Positions 1-8,000 are shown, numbered from the stretch's first letter. The stretch is DNA of 34,685 bases from Bacteroidales bacterium (GCA_004557385.1 SFEA01000024.1:1-34685); one strand, 5' to 3'. Made by a program: numbers and translations. The notes: a model not told the origin generated them from the letters alone.

Positions 1-30
1 ACGACGCATAGATACAGGTCAACATAAAAA

Positions 31-57
31 AATCTGACGGGAGAACCATGCTCCCGT
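31..57 (-). terminator. Probable intrinsic terminator of the hip operon
   Basis: A perfect 7-bp stem (ACGGGAG at 37-43 with CTCCCGT at 51-57) is followed, on the minus strand, by CAGATTTTTT. It lies about 130 bp past the hipT stop, so it probably ends the minus-strand hip transcript. I see no gene in 1-187. Confidence 0.6.
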
Positions 58-187
58 ATGCCGTCCCAATGGATTACACGATCCGGTTATTCCCGTAAAC
101 AGAAATCCGCCTCCTGTCACAAAAGGACACATCAAGGGGGACAAAAGCAGCTCGCTCCCAACTCTGCATAAATATTGTGATGCGTTG

Positions 188-1129
188 TTACGCTAATTGG
201 TTCAACTTCTCGGCAATGATTTCTTTGAAGCCTTCTTTCATTTCGTCTGGCAAGAAAGACTGGTCGATAAACGCGAACCATTTCTCTTTTGCTTTTGCGA
301 ATTTGACAAATATGTTATTTATAACTTTCTCCTCCAACCCTGATGCTTGCATTGAGGTTACGAAATCCGCCTTTTTGATTTTGCGTTTCTTGCCGTTAAG
401 GGTCAGTGCCAACTCTTCGGTATCTTCGGGCATAACCAAGGCGGTGGAGAGCATATCGTACGCAGGTGTAAGCACATATTTTCCCTGCTCCTTACTATAT
501 AACGAAAAGTTTTTCAGGTGCATATCAGCATTGCCCGTTATCCACGAGAAAACCACTTGCTCCCAATAGTTTACCATATCCAACTTTGGCACAGAAGAAA
601 ATCGCTGTATCGCCTTTGCAATCTGCTCATACGAGCCTTTGTATTTATGCTCCGTGAGTCGCTCCGTAAGCTGGCACATATCCTCCATTGGGAGTTTATC
701 GCTTTTGGCTGTTCGGTCGATGCGGCGGGTTATATAGCACAATTCGCCATCGGCAAAACGGATTAAGCTATGGGGTACAACCTGCATCTTTGCCAACTCT
801 GCAAGGTGCATTGTCAAATCCTCCAATTCGGGTAGATGAGCAAAACGGTCAGTTTGCGGTTTCAATATGTATCGTCCCCACAATCCAACAATAGTAAAAC
901 GCTCTGTCTCGTTCTTACCTCCCTTATTGATATCGAGCGACAACTTTGCCTGAACACCTGTCAATGTTGTTTGGCTACGGATTACCTGTTTGGCAAGATC
1001 GGTCAGATTCTCGCGTGTGTATGGCAATCCGGGGACACTCGGTGTGCCGAACATTTTTTTCGAACAGGTCTTGTGAAAATCATTTTCACCCTCGTTCAAC
1101 TCCTTGTAACAATATAGACACTTTGCCAT
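188..1129 (-). CDS. hipT: HipT-like serine/threonine kinase toxin (HipA C-terminal domain)
   Basis: This 313-residue protein is the kinase part of HipA. HipA-family toxins phosphorylate glutamyl- or tryptophanyl-tRNA synthetase and stop translation; the target here is unknown. Visible motifs are the glycine-loop segment LTGVQAKLSL (56-65), an ATP-site region YILKPQ (87-92), the catalytic loop GNADMHLKN with D202 and N207, and the metal-binding AYDM with D225. T55 and T57 sit where HipT kinases carry paired autophosphorylated loop serines (inferred alignment). The N-terminus has a C4-x2-C7...H19-x2-C22 set that could bind zinc. The protein lacks the N-subdomain of full-length HipA, which is encoded by the separate gene just upstream (3 bp gap). 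Third gene of the operon hipB-hipS-hipT. Confident on family; the activity and the HipT name rest on the split organisation. Confidence 0.88.
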   Translation of the reverse strand: MAKCLYCYKELNEGENDFHKTCSKKMFGTPSVPGLPYTRENLTDLAKQVIRSQTTLTGVQAKLSLDINKGGKNETERFTIVGLWGRYILKPQTDRFAHLPELEDLTMHLAELAKMQVVPHSLIRFADGELCYITRRIDRTAKSDKLPMEDMCQLTERLTEHKYKGSYEQIAKAIQRFSSVPKLDMVNYWEQVVFSWITGNADMHLKNFSLYSKEQGKYVLTPAYDMLSTALVMPEDTEELALTLNGKKRKIKKADFVTSMQASGLEEKVINNIFVKFAKAKEKWFAFIDQSFLPDEMKEGFKEIIAEKLNQLA

Positions 1130-1132
1130 ACG

Positions 1133-1462
1133 CTACTCCTCCTCACTGATTATGGGTTCAACACCTACTGCACCAATGCAATCCTTGCAACACGCAACGA
1201 GCAACGACATACGGTCGCGAGCATCAATTTTCCAATTCTTCTCGGCTATATCCAAGAGCCAACCTTCGGGAATCAAGCCATCGAAAAATGGAAATAGCAC
1301 CTTGTCGCGATAAGGTTTGTCACTCAACGGCAATGTAAGGCTCACAGCCTCGGCATCGGCAGATGCCAAATAATCGGCATCATACTCAAATGTATAGCCG
1401 TTCTCATCTTCTGTCAAGATGCCTGCCTTTATGCCACGCAAAAATACAACTGCCTGTTTCAT
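1133..1462 (-). CDS. hipS: HipS-like protein (separate HipA N-subdomain)
   Basis: The 109 residues match the HipA N-terminal subdomain: it opens with QAVVFLRGIKAGIL and contains the FEYDADYL and SLTLPLSDKPY segments, followed by FFDGLIPEGWLLD, typical of the 'couple_hipA' region. In tripartite HipBST systems this small protein (HipS), rather than HipB, neutralises the kinase. The start codon overlaps the hipB stop as ATGA (minus strand 1462-1459), implying translational coupling, and hipT follows after 3 bp. Assignment as antitoxin is by analogy with E. coli O127 HipBST; the sequence shows only the split architecture. Confidence 0.85.
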   Translation of the reverse strand: MKQAVVFLRGIKAGILTEDENGYTFEYDADYLASADAEAVSLTLPLSDKPYRDKVLFPFFDGLIPEGWLLDIAEKNWKIDARDRMSLLVACCKDCIGAVGVEPIISEEE

Positions 1463-1677
1463 CGTTCATCGGTTTTAATCATTGGCACGACACCAACTTC
1501 GCTGCCAAAGAGGTTCAATATCTGGTTCACCTTATCAAGGCGTAAGGTCTGCTTGCCCTGCTCCAATTCACGAACAAGACGCAAGCCCACTCCCGACTTT
1601 TCGGAAAGTTCCACCTGCGTAAGATTGTATTGCTTACGCATCGTCTTCACATATTTTGAAAGTGTTGTCTGCTCCAT
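1459..1677 (-). CDS. hipB: HipB-like XRE-family DNA-binding protein
   Basis: A 72-residue helix-turn-helix protein. The XRE fold occupies roughly residues 10-62, with LTQVELSEKSGVG as helix 2/turn and LRLVRELEQGKQ as the recognition helix region. As first gene of the operon it is the likely autorepressor, binding the three palindromes at 1691-1791; it should form a complex with HipS and HipT. The start at 1677 is the only good methionine and lies 14 bp from the first operator. Family certain; regulatory role inferred from context. Confidence 0.88.
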   Translation of the reverse strand: MEQTTLSKYVKTMRKQYNLTQVELSEKSGVGLRLVRELEQGKQTLRLDKVNQILNLFGSEVGVVPMIKTDER

Positions 1678-1690
1678 AGACGCAATAAAT

Positions 1691-1708
1691 TATACCCTAT
1701 CGGGTGCA
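1691..1708. promoter_or_regulatory. hip operator O1
   Basis: Imperfect palindrome TATACCCTATCGGGTGCA, the copy nearest hipB. It matches the reverse complement of O3 at 17 of 18 positions. It abuts the probable -7 element (TATATTTG on the minus strand, 1714-1707), so a bound repressor would block RNA polymerase. Confidence 0.8.
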
Positions 1709-1735
1709 AATATAATGAAAGTTTCTCAATTTACA
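1707..1735 (-). promoter_or_regulatory. Probable hipB promoter
   Basis: TATATTTG (minus strand, 1714-1707) matches the Bacteroidetes -7 consensus TAnnTTTG. The -33 region, about 19 bp upstream, is weak (GGTG) and lies inside O2. The arrangement fits an autorepressed promoter sandwiched by operators. Confidence 0.55.
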
Positions 1736-1749
1736 CCGTATCGGGTATA
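1732..1749. promoter_or_regulatory. hip operator O2
   Basis: Palindrome TACACCGTATCGGGTATA, 41 bp from O1. It covers the place where the -33 region of the hipB promoter is expected. Confidence 0.8.
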
Positions 1750-1773
1750 ATTTAATTGTTTGTATACGTATTT

Positions 1774-1791
1774 TACACCCGATAGGGTATA
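1774..1791. promoter_or_regulatory. hip operator O3
   Basis: Palindrome TACACCCGATAGGGTATA, 42 bp from O2 and ending 3 bp before the stop codon of the upstream HTH gene. It is too far upstream to overlap the hipB promoter, which suggests a role in cooperative or looping repression (inference). Confidence 0.75.
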
Positions 1792-1794
1792 AAA

Positions 1795-2094
1795 TCAGAA
1801 CTTGCCACGATAGCAACTTTGCAATACTCGCTCAATATCGCTTTCCCGATAGAGGATTTTACCTCCGAGCTGACGATACGGTAAAATACCATTGTTGCGA
1901 TAATCCTGCAAAGTGCGGCGACTGATTTTCAAGCGCTCAGACAATTCTCTATCAGTCAAATAGTGTTCACCACCCAATAGCGGTTGATTCTCATCCGCCA
2001 TCGTTGCGGCATCTTTGACGATGCGGTCAAGTTCAGAGAACAAACCTTTTTCCCACTCGTGCTTGTGTGTGATAACTTCATTACTCATAGGCAT
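1795..2094 (-). CDS. Small helix-turn-helix (HTH_17/excisionase-type) protein
   Basis: A 99-residue protein whose C-terminal half (about 45-93) is a MerR-like/excisionase-type winged HTH: YLTDRELSERLKISRRTLQDY, then GILPYRQLGGKILYRESDIERVL. Such proteins are common in Bacteroides mobile and accessory regions, often as tandem pairs; the remnant 13 bp upstream fits that pattern. The N-terminal 40 residues are polar and helical. It may be a regulator or excision/replication accessory protein; no integrase or relaxase is nearby to decide. Confidence 0.75.
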   Translation of the reverse strand: MPMSNEVITHKHEWEKGLFSELDRIVKDAATMADENQPLLGGEHYLTDRELSERLKISRRTLQDYRNNGILPYRQLGGKILYRESDIERVLQSCYRGKF

Positions 2095-2107
2095 AGAAAT
2101 TTATAGG

Positions 2108-2176
2108 TTAAACATCATTTTCAATAAGTCGCTCCACATCTTCGGTGCGGTAGTATATGCGGTTGTTTATCTTAGA
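2108..2176 (-). pseudogene. 3' remnant of a second HTH_17 gene
   Basis: The last residues (NRIYYRTEDVERLIEN) match the end of an HTH_17 domain and resemble KILYRESDIERVL of the neighbouring gene, but the preceding HTH helices are absent. Upstream of about 2177 the reading frame continues only through repeat sequence (GTCGAGGACGTGAYGCCGAG copies), giving an implausible Arg/Leu-rich peptide. I read this as the second member of a tandem HTH pair whose 5' part was lost at the repeat boundary. Confidence 0.55.
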
Positions 2177-2600
2177 GTCGAGGACGTGATGCCGAGTATA
2201 TAAAGCGAAAAATATTTGACGAAGCCCTAAAATAAGAACGTCCGTCGAGGACGTGACGCCGAGCCGTTGAGGCGAGGCACTTAGCCGTGGGTAAGCGCAG
2301 CGTAACCCACGGACCACAATCACCACCCCGAAACTAGCGTCCGGACAGGACGCGAATTATACCCACACGAAGTTTATATCCCATTGATTTACAGTGATAT
2401 TAACCGCGGAGCAGTTGCAACTTCTGTAACCTCGCGTTGACGACAAACGTAGTGCAGTCGGCTACGTGGGGATAAGCCGATGCATCCCCATCCAAAGCCA
2501 ACCGCGCGAGCGGTTGCAGACCCAGCAGCGAGGGGGCTAAGCGCAGCAAAGCCGCCCGAGGGGAGTCGAGCGGCTTCTTGAATTCTAAAAACTTAAGTAA
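2177..2600. repeat. Hairpin-rich, REP-like repeat region without genes
   Basis: No credible gene. The 20-mer GTCGAGGACGTGAYGCCGAG occurs at 2177-2196 and 2244-2263. Hairpins include ACGTCC/GGACGT (2239-2255), CCGTGGGT/ACCCACGG (2285-2292 with 2305-2312), GCGTCC/GGACGC (2337-2342 with 2348-2353) and AGCCGC/GCGGCT near 2550-2575. Dense short palindromes of this kind suggest REP/BIME-type elements or a decayed mobile element. Family not identified. Confidence 0.5.
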
Positions 2601-2624
2601 AGAGATTCGATATTCTTGTTTTGG

Positions 2625-3227
2625 TTATAAAGATGGTCGGTTGAGCACACCGGCGGTGTCGGTGGGTGCAGGGCAAATCTGCACATCGCTCTTTTTGCCG
2701 TGGTTGCGGCGAACATTTCCCATGCCTTGTTTCGGGGCGCGGTTGCCGTTGCCTTGATTCGAATAGCGGCTTGCTCCGGGGCGCATGCCGGCGTTGCCAA
2801 AGCCGCGGCGGTTATTCGCCTTGCCGAAAAACACTTTTTCCAACTGGCGCGCATTAAGCACCTTGCTCATCTTGTTGTAGTATTCCTCTTTGAGGGCTGC
2901 AGCCTTTTTCTGGTGAGCGATGCGCTGCTTCTGGCGTTCAACAATCTGCTTGTCGGTGAGCTTCTTGCCGCCCTCACGACGCTCCTTCACGCCCTCGTCT
3001 TTCAGCTTCTGCTGAGCAGTGAGATATTCCTTGTAGATGCCGGCAAATTTCTCAGCCTGTTTGTCGTCGAGCATCAACTGCTCCTGCATGCGTTGCACCT
3101 TGTTTTCAATCATCTTCTCGGGGTTGACCTTCTTGGCTTCGCCTCCACGACGCTGCATTGGTTGCGCACCGATGCTTGATGCAGCACTCATTGCTGCCAC
3201 TATGGTTAAGATAACTAACTTCTTCAT
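2625..3227 (-). CDS. Spy/CpxP-like periplasmic protein (DUF4890-like)
   Basis: A 200-residue exported protein with a signal peptide (MKKLVILTIVAAMSAASSIGA, cleavage about residue 21). The mature part is highly charged and helical: NPEKMIENKVQRM, LMLDDKQAEKF and KEYLTAQQKL resemble the repeated LTxxQ helices of Spy/CpxP-type chaperones, followed by a long coiled-coil-prone Lys/Gln stretch (90-140). The tail (140-200) is Gly/Asn/Arg-rich and disordered. The family likely buffers envelope stress or acts as a periplasmic chaperone; the specific role is unknown. Monocistronic, convergent with nothing obvious and divergent from lysS. Confidence 0.7.
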   Translation of the reverse strand: MKKLVILTIVAAMSAASSIGAQPMQRRGGEAKKVNPEKMIENKVQRMQEQLMLDDKQAEKFAGIYKEYLTAQQKLKDEGVKERREGGKKLTDKQIVERQKQRIAHQKKAAALKEEYYNKMSKVLNARQLEKVFFGKANNRRGFGNAGMRPGASRYSNQGNGNRAPKQGMGNVRRNHGKKSDVQICPAPTDTAGVLNRPSL

Positions 3228-3554
3228 GTCTTTTTTCAGTTTTTGTTTTGTTATTATAATTTTTCGTTTATTGCGCCGAACCTCACTTTGCTGCTGTTCG
3301 GCAAATATGCTTTTCTGAAGCGCTTCTGTTTTTTAGATATGCTTAATGGTGAAATGTTGAATCGGGCTTGTTGAGATTTAACATTTATTTATTAAGGATT
3401 TATATAGTCGCCATCAAAACTCAGCATCAAGCCGCGTGCAATTTGCATACGACGAATGATTTTTGTAACTTTGTGGCTTAAAATGCGTTGCAGCCACACC
3501 GTCTGCCTCGCAACATGTCAACTTTTATAGAAACTACAACAAAAGTAATTCGAT
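3228..3554. other. Divergent intergenic region between Spy-like gene and lysS
   Basis: 327 bp with no gene. It carries the lysS promoter (3442-3473) on the plus strand and presumably the promoter of the Spy-like gene on the minus strand, where only a near-consensus CATATTTG near 3302-3309 is visible. Confidence 0.6.
3442..3473 (+). promoter_or_regulatory. lysS promoter
   Basis: TTTG (3442-3445), 20-bp spacer, TAACTTTG (3466-3473): a full match to the Bacteroidetes primary-sigma consensus. It would give a leader of roughly 70-75 nt before the lysS ATG at 3555. Confidence 0.8.
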
Positions 3555-5297
3555 ATGAGCATTTTCGACTTAAGCGAACAAGAAATCATCAGACGTAACA
3601 GTCTGAACGAGCTGCGCAATATGGGCATCGACCCGTATCCTGCAGCCGAATACAAGGTGGACGCTTACACCACCGAGATGAAGGAAACCTTCAGCGACGA
3701 CGCCGAGCCACGCCAAGTGAGCATTGCCGGACGCGTGATGAGCCGCCGCATAATGGGCAAGGCTTCGTTTATGGAAATTCAGGACAGCAAGGGCCGCATT
3801 CAAGTGTATGTTAACCGCGACGAGCTTTGTCCCGACGAAAACAAGGACCTCTATAACATGGTGTTCAAGAAACTGCTCGACATCGGCGACTTTGTGGGCG
3901 TAACGGGTTTTGTGTTCCGCACCCAAACCGGCGAAATATCGGTTCACGCCAAGACTCTGACCATGCTCAGCAAATCGCTGCGTCCGCTGCCTATCGTCAA
4001 GCAAAAGGACGGCGTGACCTACGATGCCTTTGAAGACCCCGAGTTACGCTATCGCCAGCGCTACGTCGACCTCATTGTGAACGACGGCGTGAAGGATACC
4101 TTCCTGCAACGCGCCACCGTGATTCGCACCATACGCCGCGTGCTCGACGAAGCCGGCTACACCGAGGTGGAAACACCTACGCTGCAAGCCATTGCCGGCG
4201 GTGCCAGCGCTCGCCCTTTCACCACTCACTTCAATGCGCTTAACATCGACATGTATATGCGCATCGCCACCGAGCTCTATCTCAAGCGACTGATTGTGGG
4301 CGGTTTTGAAGGCGTTTACGAAATAGGCAAAAACTTCCGCAACGAGGGTATGGACCGCAACCACAACCCCGAATTCACTTGCATGGAGCTGTATGTGCAA
4401 TATAAGGACTACAACTGGATGATGAGCTTCACCGAGAAGCTGCTCGAAGCCGTGTGCATTGCCGTGAACGGAACCACCGAGCGCGAAATCGACGGCGAAA
4501 TCATCAGCTTCAAGGCTCCATACCGCCGTCTGCCTATCCTCGATGCCATCAAGGAGAAAACCGGCTACGACCTCAACGGCAAGAGCGAAGAAGAAATTCG
4601 CCAAGTGTGCCGCGAACTCAAGATGGAAATCGACGAAACAATGGGCAAGGGCAAACTCATCGACGAAATCTTCGGCGAGTTCTGCGAAGGCACCTACAAG
4701 CAACCAACTTTCATCACCGACTATCCTGTGGAGATGAGCCCGCTCACCAAGATGCACCGCTCAAAGCCGGGGCTCACCGAGCGTTTCGAACTTATGGTGA
4801 ACGGCAAGGAACTTGCCAACGCCTATTCGGAGCTTAACGACCCAATCGACCAGGAAGAACGCTTCAAGGAGCAGATGCGCCTTGCCGACAAGGGCGACGA
4901 CGAAGCAATGATTATCGACCAGGACTTCCTGCGCGCTCTGCAATACGGCATGCCTCCCACATCGGGCATCGGCATCGGCATCGACCGTCTGGTGATGCTC
5001 ATGACCGGCAAGACCTACATACAAGAGGTGCTCTTCTTCCCGCAGATGCGCCCCGAAAAGGTGGCACCGCGCGACCGCGAAGAAGCCTTCACCGCGCTGG
5101 GTATGCCTGCACAATGGGTGGCTGGCGTGCAATCGCTGGGCTATCTCACCGTGGCTTCGTTGGCTTCGCTCAGCGGCGAAAAGTTGCGCCAGATGCTCTT
5201 CGACCTCAACAAGAAATACAAACTCGATTGGGAGATTCCGGCTCTTGCCGACGTCAAGCAGTGGATTGAAGCCGCTGCCGCCCAATCGGCAGAATAA
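3555..5297 (+). CDS. lysS: Lysyl-tRNA synthetase, class II
   Basis: Charges tRNA-Lys with lysine using ATP. The 580-residue protein has the N-terminal OB-fold anticodon-binding domain (about 55-145, VSIAGRVMSRRIMGKASF) and the class II catalytic core: motif 1 around 190-212, motif 2 FRNEGMDRNHNPEFTCMELY (261-280), and motif 3 GIGIGIDRLVMLM (471-483). A C-terminal extension of about 75 residues beyond motif 3 (500-580) makes it longer than the usual ~500-residue bacterial enzyme; this is typical of Bacteroidetes LysS. Its own consensus promoter lies upstream; gpsA follows after 204 bp on the same strand. Confidence 0.97.
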   Translation: MSIFDLSEQEIIRRNSLNELRNMGIDPYPAAEYKVDAYTTEMKETFSDDAEPRQVSIAGRVMSRRIMGKASFMEIQDSKGRIQVYVNRDELCPDENKDLYNMVFKKLLDIGDFVGVTGFVFRTQTGEISVHAKTLTMLSKSLRPLPIVKQKDGVTYDAFEDPELRYRQRYVDLIVNDGVKDTFLQRATVIRTIRRVLDEAGYTEVETPTLQAIAGGASARPFTTHFNALNIDMYMRIATELYLKRLIVGGFEGVYEIGKNFRNEGMDRNHNPEFTCMELYVQYKDYNWMMSFTEKLLEAVCIAVNGTTEREIDGEIISFKAPYRRLPILDAIKEKTGYDLNGKSEEEIRQVCRELKMEIDETMGKGKLIDEIFGEFCEGTYKQPTFITDYPVEMSPLTKMHRSKPGLTERFELMVNGKELANAYSELNDPIDQEERFKEQMRLADKGDDEAMIIDQDFLRALQYGMPPTSGIGIGIDRLVMLMTGKTYIQEVLFFPQMRPEKVAPRDREEAFTALGMPAQWVAGVQSLGYLTVASLASLSGEKLRQMLFDLNKKYKLDWEIPALADVKQWIEAAAAQSAE

Positions 5298-5501
5298 AGC
5301 CTTTGGGCTGCGGTTGCAGGCAAGCAGGCATGTTGCGCGAGCACACACTCCCCCGCCTGCTTGTCGGCAATTGTTTATTTAAGGCGGCATTGCGCCTCAC
5401 TCATTGCCTGTAGTTTTCAAGGTATATCACTCCACACACATAATATAAAATATAGTCAATATAAAAACCCGAACAACCACACAGCTGGTTGACCGCACTC
5501 T

Positions 5502-6506
5502 ATGAACAACAATTTTCCGGGCAGAATAGCCGTGATGGGCGGCGGTAGCTGGGCAACAGCCCTCGCCAAACTCATGCTTAACGCCAACGAACATATTATC
5601 TGGTATATGCGCCGTGCCGACCGCATCGCCGACTTCATGGCTCTGGGTCACAACCCGGTGTATCTGAGCGACGTGGAATTCGACACCTCTCGCATCACTT
5701 TCTCGTCGAACATCAACGATGTATGCCGCGAAGCCGACACACTGCTGCTGGCGGTGCCCTCGCCCTACTTCAAAGGACACATGGCCAAAATCACCGAGGA
5801 CATCAGCCACAAATATGTGGTGAACGCCATCAAAGGCATCGTACCCGACGAAAACATGCTAATCACCGACTATCTAACCCAATTCTACGGCGTGCCACAC
5901 TCGCAGCAACTGGTGGTGAGCGGTCCGTGCCACGCCGAGGAGGTGGCACTTGAGCGACTCAGCTACCTCACCGTGGCTGCCGACGACCGCCAGATGGCAG
6001 AAGCATTTGCCAGCCGACTCATCAGCAAGCAGATGCTCACCACCACCTCAAGCGATATTGAGGGCATAGAATATGGCGGTGTGCTCAAAAACGTCTACGC
6101 CATTTGCGCCGGCATTCTGCACGGTATGAAAAACGGCGACAACTTCCTCGCCTCGTTTGTGAGCAACAGCATTCGCGAAATGGAACGCTTTGTTGATGTG
6201 GTGTGCCCTCACCCAACGCGCAACATCTGCGACTCGGTGTATCTGGGCGACTTGCTGGTGACTTGCTACTCGCGCTTCAGCCGCAACCACAACTTCGGCG
6301 CCATGATTGGCAAAGGCTACTCGGTGAAAGCCGCCATGATGGAAATGGAAATGGTGGCTGAAGGCTACTACGCAACCCGTTGCGTGCACCTGATTAACGA
6401 AAAATATGGCGTGGAGATGCCCATACTCGATGCCGTGTACAGCATCCTTTACGAAAACAAATCGCCGCGACGTGCCATTGCCGACATGTCGCACAAGCTG
6501 CGATAA
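5502..6506 (+). CDS. gpsA: Glycerol-3-phosphate dehydrogenase [NAD(P)+]
   Basis: Reduces dihydroxyacetone phosphate to sn-glycerol-3-phosphate for phospholipid synthesis; cytoplasmic. The 334-residue protein has the N-terminal nucleotide-binding loop AVMGGGSWATALAKLM (9-24), the conserved segments VNAIKGI and VSGPCHAEEVA, and GVLKNVYAICAGI, which contains the catalytic lysine region, followed by the all-helical C-terminal domain. Length is normal for the family. A weak -7 element (TAGTTTTC, near 5411) precedes it. A hairpin terminator follows at 6561. Confidence 0.95.
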   Translation: MNNNFPGRIAVMGGGSWATALAKLMLNANEHIIWYMRRADRIADFMALGHNPVYLSDVEFDTSRITFSSNINDVCREADTLLLAVPSPYFKGHMAKITEDISHKYVVNAIKGIVPDENMLITDYLTQFYGVPHSQQLVVSGPCHAEEVALERLSYLTVAADDRQMAEAFASRLISKQMLTTTSSDIEGIEYGGVLKNVYAICAGILHGMKNGDNFLASFVSNSIREMERFVDVVCPHPTRNICDSVYLGDLLVTCYSRFSRNHNFGAMIGKGYSVKAAMMEMEMVAEGYYATRCVHLINEKYGVEMPILDAVYSILYENKSPRRAIADMSHKLR

Positions 6507-6560
6507 CACATCATACCCGACACCTATGCCTTGCGCATTCGCTTGAAAGGCATTATGATA

Positions 6561-6597
6561 AAAGGGGCTGCACCCAAGCGCGGATGCAACCCCTTTC
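6561..6597. terminator. Hairpin terminator between gpsA and fucO
   Basis: AAAGGGG-CTGCA pairs with TGCA-A-CCCCTTT (11-12 bp stem with one bulge). It sits between two converging genes (gpsA plus, alcohol dehydrogenase minus), so it may serve both. Confidence 0.7.
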
Positions 6598-6636
6598 CTA
6601 TAATTTTGCGGCACGCCGCAAATGTTTAGCTAATAA

Positions 6637-7791
6637 TTACAGCACCTTGTTGTAGAGTGCCACGATGTCGGCGCGAGTAACCTTGCGTGGGTTGCCCGGA
6701 GTGCAAACATCTTCAATGGCTTGGTCGGCAAGCGCTTCGATGTCGTCAACGCTGATACCCAGTTCGCTGAGGTGCTGCGGAATGCCCACTTCGATGGCAA
6801 GAGCACGAACAGCATCGCAAGCAGCCTGTGCAGCTTCAGCCTTGGTCATGCCGTCCTTATATGCATCCATTGCCTTTGCAATCTCAACATACTTGTCGAT
6901 GCACACCGGTTTGTTGAATTCCATCACCGTAGGCAACAGCAATGCGTTGGCAACGCCGTGAGGAATGTCGAACAACGAGCCCATCGGGTGAGCCATGCCG
7001 TGAACAACGCCCAGACCAACATTCGAGAATGCCATGCCGGCAACGTATTGAGCCACAGCCATGCCGTGACGGCCAACAGGATTTGTCGGGTCGTAAACCG
7101 CAGTGCGAAGGTGCTTGTTAATCATACGTATAGCTTCAAGCTCAAACATGTCGCTCAACTCCCAAGCAGCCTTGGTGATGTAGCCTTCAATGGCGTGAGT
7201 GAGCGCATCCATACCCGTGGCAGCCGTTGTGCCCTTCGGAAGCGTGTACATCAACTCAGCGTCGATAATCGAGCAGCAAGGAATGTCGTTAGGGTCGACA
7301 CACACCATCTTCTTTTGCTTCTCCTCATCGATAATCACATAGTTGATAGTGGTTTCGGCAGCTGTACCGGCAGTGGTAGGCAATGCAATGATAGGCACAG
7401 TCTTGTGCTTGGTTGGCGCACAGCCCTCAAGGCTGACAACATCGGCAAATTCGGGGTTGTTGGTCACGATACCAATGCCCTTGGCAGTGTCCATCGACGA
7501 ACCGCCGCCAATAGCCACAATAAAGTCGGCACCGGCAGCTGCAAACGCCTCAACACCCATCTTCACATTGGTCACCGTTGGATTCGGCTTCACCTCGCTG
7601 TACATCTCATAAGCGATGCCGGCTTCGTCGAGCACATCGGTCACCATCTTGGCAACGCCAAATTTAACCAAGCCCTTGTCGGTTACAACCAGCGCCTTTT
7701 TGAATCCCAGACGCGAAACAACACCCGGAAGCTCCTTGCGGGCACCCGGTCCGAAGTACGACACTTCGTTGAGAATAAATCGATTTACCAT
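6637..7791 (-). CDS. fucO: Iron-containing alcohol dehydrogenase, lactaldehyde reductase type
   Basis: A 384-residue group III alcohol dehydrogenase closely resembling E. coli FucO, which reduces L-lactaldehyde to 1,2-propanediol during fucose/rhamnose fermentation. Visible features: NAD-binding GGGS (95-98) with D101, the family signature PTTAGTAAETTINYVI, and Fe(II) ligands D195, H199 (MDALTHAIEGYIT), H264 (VVHGMAHP) and H278 (PHGVANA). N-terminus NRFILNEVSYFGPGA parallels FucO. No fucose isomerase, kinase or aldolase genes are adjacent, so the physiological substrate could be another aldehyde or diol. It has its own promoter at 7889-7919. Confidence 0.87.
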   Translation of the reverse strand: MVNRFILNEVSYFGPGARKELPGVVSRLGFKKALVVTDKGLVKFGVAKMVTDVLDEAGIAYEMYSEVKPNPTVTNVKMGVEAFAAAGADFIVAIGGGSSMDTAKGIGIVTNNPEFADVVSLEGCAPTKHKTVPIIALPTTAGTAAETTINYVIIDEEKQKKMVCVDPNDIPCCSIIDAELMYTLPKGTTAATGMDALTHAIEGYITKAAWELSDMFELEAIRMINKHLRTAVYDPTNPVGRHGMAVAQYVAGMAFSNVGLGVVHGMAHPMGSLFDIPHGVANALLLPTVMEFNKPVCIDKYVEIAKAMDAYKDGMTKAEAAQAACDAVRALAIEVGIPQHLSELGISVDDIEALADQAIEDVCTPGNPRKVTRADIVALYNKVL

Positions 7792-7888
7792 CTCTGAAAA
7801 ATGAATTAAGGTTTTTATGTTATAGTATTTTTAGTTTAGTTTTCATTTATGCTTTTCCATCGAGGAAACAAATGTCACGCCGTATCTG

Positions 7889-7919
7889 CAAAGATAGTGC
7901 AAACCAAGTGCAGAACAAA
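7889..7919 (-). promoter_or_regulatory. fucO promoter
   Basis: On the minus strand: TTTG (7919-7916), 19-bp spacer, TATCTTTG (7896-7889). Matches the Bacteroidetes consensus and implies a leader of roughly 90 nt. Confidence 0.75.
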
Positions 7920-8000
7920 ACAAATTTCGCAGTTTTTGACTATGTCCTGCCAAGTGGGCCAAGTGGGCTGTATATGCAACTGAGAGGTTGCTACAAGGTG

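Noticed and set aside
2108..2326. A complete 72-aa protein
   Set aside because: Only the C-terminal part resembles an HTH_17 protein; the first half is translated repeat sequence.
4044..4757. 237-codon minus-strand frame
   Set aside because: Lies wholly inside lysS on the opposite strand and shows no family features.
6721..7797. 358-codon plus-strand frame
   Set aside because: Antisense to fucO, which has complete catalytic motifs; the His/Asn-rich peptide is typical of a shadow frame.
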